Source: Saprospiraceae bacterium
Lineage (GTDB): Bacteria; Bacteroidota; Bacteroidia; Chitinophagales; Saprospiraceae
Direction: 5' to 3'
Assembly: GCA_007125435.1 (NCBI GenBank)
Contig: SLDF01000303.1
Location: 1 to 15,839, forward strand
Length of the DNA stretch: 15,839 nt
A program made the translations under genes and the position numbers. Under the pieces are notes generated by a model. That model worked only from the letters and a program-made list of their open reading frames with translations. It searched no databases and was not told the origin of the DNA. Shown here piece by piece: positions 7,546-13,229 of the stretch (the stretch's first letter is position 1; every line of letters starts with the position of its first letter).

Positions 7546-8277
7546 ATGTCCAAACATCACATGATACAATATTACGAAAACAGTTGGGATAATTATTACG
7601 AATCTATGGAAGAAAACGCATCAGCTATTCCATGGGATGTCACACCAGAAAACGCATGCGCCAAAGACTGGACTATTATGCAAGAACATATGGATGTCAA
7701 CTTGCCTCTTATGGATATCGGTTGTGGCATTGGCACCCAGTCTGCATTCTTATCAGAGTATTTCATTCGCGTTATAGGCACAGATGTTTCTCAAAAAGCG
7801 GTTGATATAGCTCGACAGCACTTTGGTAAGGTTGATAACCTTTCATTTGAAAAGCTCAATATTATTCAACCGGATCAAAGTCGGCGATTTCACTCAACAC
7901 ACGGTGACTTAAACCTATATATGCGCGGAACTTTGCAACAGATTCTAAATGATGACCGCCCGGGCTTTTCTGAATCTATCTCTGACCTTCTTGGGCAGCA
8001 CGGGAAACTCTACTTTATCGAGTTATCCACAGAAGCTAAGACTTTTTTTGTCAAGTTATTTCAGGAAAAAGGCGGGCTTCCCCCTATGCTACGCCGAGTA
8101 CTCACACAGAAAGTTACCCAATTGGTTGGTGTACATACGGATGACCTTATTCATATTTTTCCTCCTGAACGGTTTACTATTCTTTCTTCTGGTCGTAGCA
8201 GTATAGCTTTAAAAACAAGTGCTCATGAAACCGTAGATGTGCCCGCTACATACGGTGTCATCCAAAACTGTCGGTAG
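7546..8277 (+). CDS. Class I SAM-dependent methyltransferase
   Basis: 243-residue soluble protein. Motif I of the Rossmann-type SAM-binding fold is DIGCGIG (57-63), and GTDVS (78-82) is the acidic end of strand 2, where the adenosine ribose binds. KLYFIELS (154-161) fits strand 5. The C-terminal part is unusual and gives no substrate clue. Members methylate O, N, S or C atoms; given the glycan genes on both sides, O-methylation of a sugar is a reasonable guess but not shown. The ATG at 7546 is the first in frame; Met6 is an alternative. It is a single-gene unit: 193 bp from the divergent GT gene and 362 bp from the sulfotransferase operon, with inverted copies of a 12-bp sequence on either side, possibly a sign of independent acquisition. 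Confidence 0.8.
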   Translation: MSKHHMIQYYENSWDNYYESMEENASAIPWDVTPENACAKDWTIMQEHMDVNLPLMDIGCGIGTQSAFLSEYFIRVIGTDVSQKAVDIARQHFGKVDNLSFEKLNIIQPDQSRRFHSTHGDLNLYMRGTLQQILNDDRPGFSESISDLLGQHGKLYFIELSTEAKTFFVKLFQEKGGLPPMLRRVLTQKVTQLVGVHTDDLIHIFPPERFTILSSGRSSIALKTSAHETVDVPATYGVIQNCR

Positions 8278-8350
8278 TCCGGTATTAGGAGCCAAAAGGC
8301 TTTTGGGTTTAAAGGTGTATTCGACTATTGATTTATACTATATTTGATCT

Positions 8351-8362
8351 TTAACCCGAATT
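8351..8362 (-). repeat. 12-bp inverted repeat, right copy (TTAACCCGAATT)
   Basis: Exact reverse complement of 7519-7530. The following bases (TGTGTATT) continue a loose match to the inverted 40-bp repeat as far as about 8370, so it may be a decayed third copy. Confidence 0.6.
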
Positions 8363-8469
8363 GTGTATTTTGGCTTTTCGGTTTCAGACAGCGAGACATA
8401 TCCTTTTGTAGGGTGCATTTTAAGGTGTCGCTTTTACTCCTCATGCATCAGCGATGTGAAAGGGTGGCG

Positions 8470-8565
8470 ACGACAGGAGCCAGACTCTGCGCAGCGATAG
8501 CGAAGCAGAGGCCGAACGAATAGTGAGCCCTGGAACGTAGCGGCCCGAAGGGTGATGCCCAAAGT
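8470..8565. repeat. GC-rich structured intergenic repeat element
   Basis: This stretch is distinctly richer in G+C than its surroundings and folds into nested stems. CCAG (8480-8483) pairs with CTGG (8530-8533). Inside, CTCTGC (8485-8490) pairs with GCAGAG (8505-8510). Downstream, CCC (8544-8546) pairs with GGG (8550-8552) over GAA. The word content (GCGACGACAGGAGCC, AGCGATAGCGAAGCAGAG) is reminiscent of repeats I associate with Cytophagales intergenic DNA, and shares AGCGATAGCG-like words with the hairpins at 218-271. A structured RNA is possible but untested. Confidence 0.45.
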
Positions 8566-8639
8566 CTCAAAATGAAAAACAACCTTGTATAGTTAGGATA
8601 TAATGGTGATTTGCTTAATGATTACATACCACACCACAA

Positions 8640-9338
8640 ATGTTTTTTAAAAAAAAGAGGGTTTTTGATACGGAGTTAATTTCGCTGCATATACCTAAGA
8701 CAGCAGGAACTTCATTTAGGCACATGCTCAAGGAAGTTTACGGTGACGATCAGGTCGTTCGCTTTGACATCAATGAAAAAGGTATCGCTCGTCTCAATCA
8801 ACAGATTTATGAAGAGACCAAGCTTCCATCAGTAAAAGTCATTCACGGCCACTTTTCTTTTACTGATATCACCTCTATGGCATATGATCAACAAAGCGTA
8901 AAAATGATCACATGGCTTAGAAACCCTGTCAGTCGCGTTATTTCAAATTACTTTTACCTGGAGCAAAGGTTAAAAGACCTATTGGATGAAGAAAAAAACC
9001 AACTGAACATTCTGAGTAAAATGCAACGCTCTCTCATGGAGTATGCCAGGGCAGAGGTCAACCGCAACAGGCAGTCTAAATTCCTAAGGGGTGCAGACAT
9101 GGATGCATTTGACTTTATAGGTATTCAAGAGGACTTTGACCGGGACATCATAGCATTGGCAGGGGCCTTGGGCTGGTCTGACTTACCTCCTGTATTGCAC
9201 CATAATAAAACAAAAAGCGAGAGACATAAACTCTCCAGTGATATTCTTGAGGAAATACGCGACCTTAATAAAGACGATGTGCAATGGTACCACAACGTGT
9301 TAAAAATGAGGGGTAAAAACATTGAAGACTATGCTTGA
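8640..9338 (+). CDS. PAPS-dependent sulfotransferase (Sulfotransfer_2 family), first of a tandem pair
   Basis: 232-residue soluble protein. HIPKTAGTSF (17-26) is the 5'-phosphosulfate-binding loop of PAPS sulfotransferases, in the form typical of the Sulfotransfer_2 / heparan-sulfate-2-O-type family. HGHF (69-72) follows in the central sheet. LRNPVSRVISNYFY (93-106) carries the Arg and Ser expected to bind the 3'-phosphate. FIGIQEDFDRDI (159-170) is the usual late motif. It should transfer sulfate from PAPS to a carbohydrate hydroxyl. There is no signal peptide or membrane segment, so it would act in the cytoplasm before export. It opens the second operon; its last bases overlap the next gene, a clear paralogue. 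The exact acceptor is unknown. Confidence 0.87.
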   Translation: MFFKKKRVFDTELISLHIPKTAGTSFRHMLKEVYGDDQVVRFDINEKGIARLNQQIYEETKLPSVKVIHGHFSFTDITSMAYDQQSVKMITWLRNPVSRVISNYFYLEQRLKDLLDEEKNQLNILSKMQRSLMEYARAEVNRNRQSKFLRGADMDAFDFIGIQEDFDRDIIALAGALGWSDLPPVLHHNKTKSERHKLSSDILEEIRDLNKDDVQWYHNVLKMRGKNIEDYA

Positions 9339-9984
9339 TGTCATATTCATACATATACCTAAGACTGCAGGCACCAGCATATTGAGCATTTTCAATGCGC
9401 ATTATGGCCAAGACAAGGTTGTCCATTTGAAAAGAAAGGACATAGAGCATGCTGAAAAAATTGACACCATTTCAAAGTCTATTTCTCCTAAAGTCAAGGT
9501 ATTACATGGGCACTTTACCTATGGTGAAGTAAGTCCAATTCTTCATGAAAGTCGCGATGTAAAGTTGATTACATTTATAAGACATCCCGTTTCCAGGGTG
9601 GTGTCAAATTTCTTTTTCTTTAAGAAGCGCATTGCTCTGGGAAAGGTATCAGCAGTTGACCAGGGAAGGGCAGATGAGTCCCTGATGACATATGCCGAAC
9701 TACCGGAAAGCAGAAACAGGATCAGCCACTTTCTCGATGGTCTTGATCTGAAAGACTTATTTTATATTGGAGAGGTGGAGCATTTTGAGTCCGATGTTCG
9801 TATTATGTGCGCCAAACTCAATATTGACATCCATGATTTGCCTTATGACAATAAAAACAAACTCTTTGAAACATCGAGCTACAGCATCTCCGATGAAGAG
9901 CGAAGAGCTATAATGGCTCTCAATGATAAAGATATGGTATTATACCAACAATTAATAGACACAAAAGCAAGATTACTAACATAA
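9331..9984 (+). CDS. PAPS-dependent sulfotransferase (Sulfotransfer_2 family), second of a tandem pair
   Basis: 217 residues from the ATG at 9331. A TTG at 9322 would add three residues, but the ATG places the first strand (DVIFIHIPK) at the usual distance from the N-terminus, so I prefer it. HIPKTAGTS (8-16) is the 5'-phosphosulfate loop, HGHF (59-62) is shared with the gene before, and IRHPVSRVVSN (83-93) is the 3'-phosphate motif. FYIGEVEHFESDV near 144-156 matches the late family motif. Same-order motifs and similar length make it a paralogue of the gene just upstream, with which it overlaps by 8 bp, so the two are surely co-transcribed and probably translationally coupled. The divergence between them suggests different acceptor positions (inference). 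Confidence 0.87.
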   Translation: MLDVIFIHIPKTAGTSILSIFNAHYGQDKVVHLKRKDIEHAEKIDTISKSISPKVKVLHGHFTYGEVSPILHESRDVKLITFIRHPVSRVVSNFFFFKKRIALGKVSAVDQGRADESLMTYAELPESRNRISHFLDGLDLKDLFYIGEVEHFESDVRIMCAKLNIDIHDLPYDNKNKLFETSSYSISDEERRAIMALNDKDMVLYQQLIDTKARLLT

Positions 9985-10023
9985 ACCATCATTACGAATT
10001 TTCAATGCATAATCCGGGTTTAA
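9984..10023. repeat. 40-bp interspersed repeat, copy 2
   Basis: 35 of 40 bases are identical to 7456-7495, with differences at the variable pyrimidines, near the left end and once before CGGG. It begins at the last base of the upstream stop codon and fills most of the 58-bp gap before the fusion gene at 10043, so it sits inside an apparent operon. It could therefore act as an internal promoter, RNA-processing site or partial terminator. Confidence 0.8.
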
Positions 10024-10042
10024 CAAAAGAAGAGGCGCATTT

Positions 10043-12091
10043 ATGAAGTGCTGGATAGCATCATTTCCACGGTCGGGTAACACCTATTTTAGAAACATAC
10101 TGTACGATGTATATGGTATACCCTCAAGCACGTGGCATAAAGAAAGCCTTTATCCGGTAGAAGAAAACTATGACGACTATGAATTTGTAAAGACCCATTT
10201 ACTGCCAAAAGAAATAGAACCCAGTGATCCCGGCATTCCGGCAGTTTACCTTGTGAGAGACGGGAGAGACGCCATGGTTTCCATAGCACACCATCGAAAA
10301 GACATAGTAGAGCCGGGAACTGACTTTTTACAAAACCTAAAGGAGGCCATTATTGCGTCAGAGGGATCTTATTTCGGAGGATGGTCTACTAATGTCAATG
10401 CGTGGATAGAAAGAGCTACTATCATAATTAAATACGAAGATCTGGTGGACAACCCAAGACGTGAGTTTGAGCGACTGGAGGCTATCATCGATATGCCTAA
10501 AGGCGATTGGTCCAGGCTACCGACGTTTGACAAACTCAAATTTGGCTCGCCAAAATATGGGGGCAGCTCTACATCAGAAGCTATAAAAATCAAACCGCAG
10601 GAATTCAGCCAGCGTTTTTTCAGAAAAGGAAAAGCGGGTGCCTGGAATGAAGAAATGCCCCACGAGATGCAGCAATTATTTATGCAAATGCACGGTGACG
10701 TCATGGAGCGGCTTGGCTACATTCACCAAGGCCAACAGCCCCAGCATTATTGGCTCGACGGCAAGGCTATGACAAAAATGGGTTTAAAAACCAAGGCTAA
10801 TTTTGAGCGATCAAAAGCATATCGCGTCTTAATTGAAGGCAGTAAACTACAAATTACCAAGAGTGATGGCGTTAAAAGGTATCTCATTTCTCTTCTAAAA
10901 GGACTGGACGATATTCAGCGCTGTGGCAGTGATGTGTGGCACTTTGACCTGCTGATCAATAGGAAAATCATACCGGTTAGTGACTTTATCCATCATATCC
11001 GATCAGAAGTAGACGACATCCAGCCATATGAGCAAAAGCTACTGCAAGTGAAGTCTACCATTAAGCATGTTTTGCACGAAAACCTATATGAAGCTCTGGC
11101 CAGATTGTATAGAAAAAGCCCGGCAAGGGCTTTATTGAGGTCGCTGCGGCAACAGGCCCTTAAAAAAGATACTGATGCATTCCTGGAAATGTATAAAAAC
11201 AGCCCTGTAGGCTATGACTTGATCCACCTTCCCCTGCCTCAACATATTGACCTTGTAAAAGACCTTAATACACCCGTAGTCGTCACTGTCCATGACCTCA
11301 CACATAAAACCTCAGAGAGCCAACACACAGAAGAAAACATAAAGCTTGCAGAGAAAGGCTTTCAGTTTCTCAATGGAGACAAGGCCGGCGTCATTGCCAT
11401 CTCTGAACACACGCGTCAGGACCTGCTAGAACATTTTTCAATGGCGAATGATAGGATCAATGTCGTGTACCAATATGCTGACCCCTCATTATTTTACCCC
11501 GTAAACGATGCAGGTCGATTGCAGCATGTGCGGATGAAATACAACTTGCCGGACAGTCCTTACTTCCTGTGTTTATCCACAATAGAGCCAAGAAAAAACC
11601 TGGTCAATACCATCAAGGGCTTTACCTTATTCAAACAAAAACACAAAGACAGTCAGGTAAAGCTTTTTATTGGTGGATCAATGGGTTGGAAACCCGAAGA
11701 GATAAAAAATGCAATGAAAACGGTTGGAGATGATATCATGATGACCGGCTTTATAGAAGACAAGGATCTGGCAGCACTTTATTCCGGCGCAATTGCCTTT
11801 TGCTATCTCTCGACTTATGAAGGTTTTGGTTTGCCGCCACTGGAAGCCATGTCCTGTAAAAAAGTGGTCATCCATAGTGGTCTCACCTCTCTGAAGGAAG
11901 TGGTTGGAGACACCGGCCTCGTAGCTGATCCTTTCGACACAAACGATATCAGTGTACAGTTTGAAAAAGCCTACTTTCAACACGCGCTTATTGATGATTT
12001 ATCACAAAAGTCCTATAATAGAGCATTGCAATTTAACAGGCGTCGCTTTTTAATGGAGACGCTAGAAGCCTATAAAAACAACATGCCTTGA
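10043..12091 (+). CDS. Bifunctional fusion: Sulfotransfer_1 domain plus GT4 glycosyltransferase domain
   Basis: 682 residues with two enzyme domains. Residues 1-230 form a PAPS sulfotransferase: SFPRSGNTYF (7-16) is the 5'-phosphosulfate loop, FVKTHLL (48-54) fits the conserved KTH strand, LVRDGRDAMVS (70-80) binds the 3'-phosphate, and RKGKAGAW (194-201) corresponds to the RKGxxGDW motif, with Asp replaced by Ala. From about 260 a GT-B domain starts (RVLIEGSKLQITKSDG). It continues through TVHDLTHKT (415-423), VIAISEHTRQDL (450-461) and STIEPRKN (512-519) to the EX7E pair E593/E601 in EGFGLPPLE. One polypeptide could thus add a sugar and sulfate the product, both in the cytoplasm. The frame is open throughout, so this is not a sequencing join seen from here. 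The TGA stop overlaps the next gene's TTG start. Donor, acceptor and order of reactions are unknown. Confidence 0.88.
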   Translation: MKCWIASFPRSGNTYFRNILYDVYGIPSSTWHKESLYPVEENYDDYEFVKTHLLPKEIEPSDPGIPAVYLVRDGRDAMVSIAHHRKDIVEPGTDFLQNLKEAIIASEGSYFGGWSTNVNAWIERATIIIKYEDLVDNPRREFERLEAIIDMPKGDWSRLPTFDKLKFGSPKYGGSSTSEAIKIKPQEFSQRFFRKGKAGAWNEEMPHEMQQLFMQMHGDVMERLGYIHQGQQPQHYWLDGKAMTKMGLKTKANFERSKAYRVLIEGSKLQITKSDGVKRYLISLLKGLDDIQRCGSDVWHFDLLINRKIIPVSDFIHHIRSEVDDIQPYEQKLLQVKSTIKHVLHENLYEALARLYRKSPARALLRSLRQQALKKDTDAFLEMYKNSPVGYDLIHLPLPQHIDLVKDLNTPVVVTVHDLTHKTSESQHTEENIKLAEKGFQFLNGDKAGVIAISEHTRQDLLEHFSMANDRINVVYQYADPSLFYPVNDAGRLQHVRMKYNLPDSPYFLCLSTIEPRKNLVNTIKGFTLFKQKHKDSQVKLFIGGSMGWKPEEIKNAMKTVGDDIMMTGFIEDKDLAALYSGAIAFCYLSTYEGFGLPPLEAMSCKKVVIHSGLTSLKEVVGDTGLVADPFDTNDISVQFEKAYFQHALIDDLSQKSYNRALQFNRRRFLMETLEAYKNNMP

Positions 12092-13191
12092 GAATAGTCA
12101 TACTTGGAGATGCTTTAGACAACCAACGAGCCGGCATACATGTCTATACCCAGGAAATGGTGCGCGCCATAATCGAGCAAAACCAGCAACACGACATCAT
12201 TATCATTCGGGAGAAAGAAGACAGTAATCTAGTGGGCGCCCAACAAATTGCGGTAAAAAACACACGCCTACCAATTGGATACGCTTCTCTTAGGTTGTTT
12301 GTCATCATACCTGCTATCATTAGACGCCTAAAGGCTGATGTCGTAATAGAGCCTGCCCACTTTGGCCCTTTTAACCTCCCTGCTTCTATCAAAAGGGTGA
12401 CCATTATTCACGACCTTACACCAATTTTATTCCCCGACCTTCACAGACCTATTGGCCAATGGCTTCAGCGCATCTTTTTAAAAAGAATTCTCAAAAAAGC
12501 AGATCTGATTATTACCAATTCAGATCATACACAAAAAGACCTCAATCGTGTATATCCTTTCACAAGGCAAAAAAGTATGAGAATATATCCGGGTTTTTCT
12601 CATGCTCTTGTCTCTGCAAACCAAGTCTCTATTGCTGAAATACCCAAGGTCGAAAAGCCATATTTTCTGACAGTTGGCACCATAGAGCCTCGTAAAAACC
12701 ACCTCCTCACACTTAAAGCGTTTGAAAGCTTTAAAAACAACCTGGTGGATGCGCCCTTTAAGTGGGTCGTCGTGGGAGGAAAGGGCTGGAAAAGCTCAGC
12801 GTTTTTTGACGCTCTCAGCAAGTCAAAATACAGAAATGACATAATCTTAACAGGCCATGTCAATAATGCTGCTCTAAAGTCATTATACGTTAATGCGATT
12901 GCTTTGATATACCCTTCAAAGTATGAAGGCTTTGGCTTTCCGGTGCTAGAGAGCCTATGTCTTAATGCACCTGTGATTACTGCGGCCAACTCCAGCCTGA
13001 CTGAGGTCGGCGGACAATACGCACATTATATCCATAATGAAGACCCTACAAGCCTGGCTCATCTTATGGTAGAGGTTTACCATCAGCACGAAACCCTTGA
13101 TCAGGAGAGCCTAAGCCATCACCTTAAGCAGTTTTCATGGTCCACTTTTAGCCGCGTGCTCATTCAAAAGCTAGAGGATATAATAGACTAA
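12088..13191 (+). CDS. GT4 family glycosyltransferase, paralogue of the upstream fusion's C-terminal domain
   Basis: 367-residue GT-B enzyme. The N-terminal RIVILGDALDNQRAGIHVY is the typical first strand and glycine loop, TIIHDLTP (105-112) and IITNSDHTQKDL (141-152) lie at the domain's acceptor side, and GTIEPRKN (197-204) opens the donor domain, with the EX7E pair E280/E288 in EGFGFPVLE. These match the upstream GT domain motif by motif (STIEPRKN, EGFGLPPLE, GW-containing loop), so the two look like a tandem duplication. The start is TTG at 12088, in TTGA overlapping the upstream stop; no ATG lies near in frame, and the first strand begins right after it. This predicts strict translational coupling to the fusion protein. 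It ends the operon. Confidence 0.9.
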   Translation: MRIVILGDALDNQRAGIHVYTQEMVRAIIEQNQQHDIIIIREKEDSNLVGAQQIAVKNTRLPIGYASLRLFVIIPAIIRRLKADVVIEPAHFGPFNLPASIKRVTIIHDLTPILFPDLHRPIGQWLQRIFLKRILKKADLIITNSDHTQKDLNRVYPFTRQKSMRIYPGFSHALVSANQVSIAEIPKVEKPYFLTVGTIEPRKNHLLTLKAFESFKNNLVDAPFKWVVVGGKGWKSSAFFDALSKSKYRNDIILTGHVNNAALKSLYVNAIALIYPSKYEGFGFPVLESLCLNAPVITAANSSLTEVGGQYAHYIHNEDPTSLAHLMVEVYHQHETLDQESLSHHLKQFSWSTFSRVLIQKLEDIID

Positions 13192-13201
13192 CAGATTCAA
13201 A

Positions 13202-13229
13202 TGCATCTATGCCGGCATATGCACTTTTT
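13202..13229 (+). terminator. Candidate intrinsic terminator between convergent genes
   Basis: In the 37-bp gap between the stops of the GT4 and the MBOAT-SGNH gene, TGCAT (13202-13206) pairs with ATGCA (13219-13223) and encloses the self-complementary ATGCCGGCAT (13209-13218), with a two-base bulge on the left. C and then five T residues (13225-13229) follow on the plus strand. The hairpin is short and the T-run modest, so efficiency is uncertain. Confidence 0.4.

Larger units (their letters stand above)
8278..8639. other. 362-bp gene-free spacer upstream of the sulfotransferase operon
   Basis: No gene seen. It contains the right-hand 12-bp inverted repeat (8351-8362), a GC-rich structured stretch (about 8470-8565), and TATATTTG at 8339-8346, an exact match to TAnnTTTG about 290 nt upstream of the next start. 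That element has no -33 partner at the usual distance, so I do not call it a promoter. The last 70 bases are AT-rich and probably contain the operon promoter. Confidence 0.6.

Noticed and set aside
8339..8346. Exact -7 consensus TATATTTG as operon promoter
   Set aside because: About 290 nt from the next start, with no -33 element at 19-21 nt and the structured repeat in between; too weak to call.
9322..9330. TTG start for the second sulfotransferase
   Set aside because: An ATG only nine bases downstream (9331) gives a normal family N-terminus and still overlaps the upstream gene.
9265..9450. Minus-strand open frame across the junction of the two sulfotransferase genes
   Set aside because: Shadow of two overlapping genes with intact motifs; no recognisable product.
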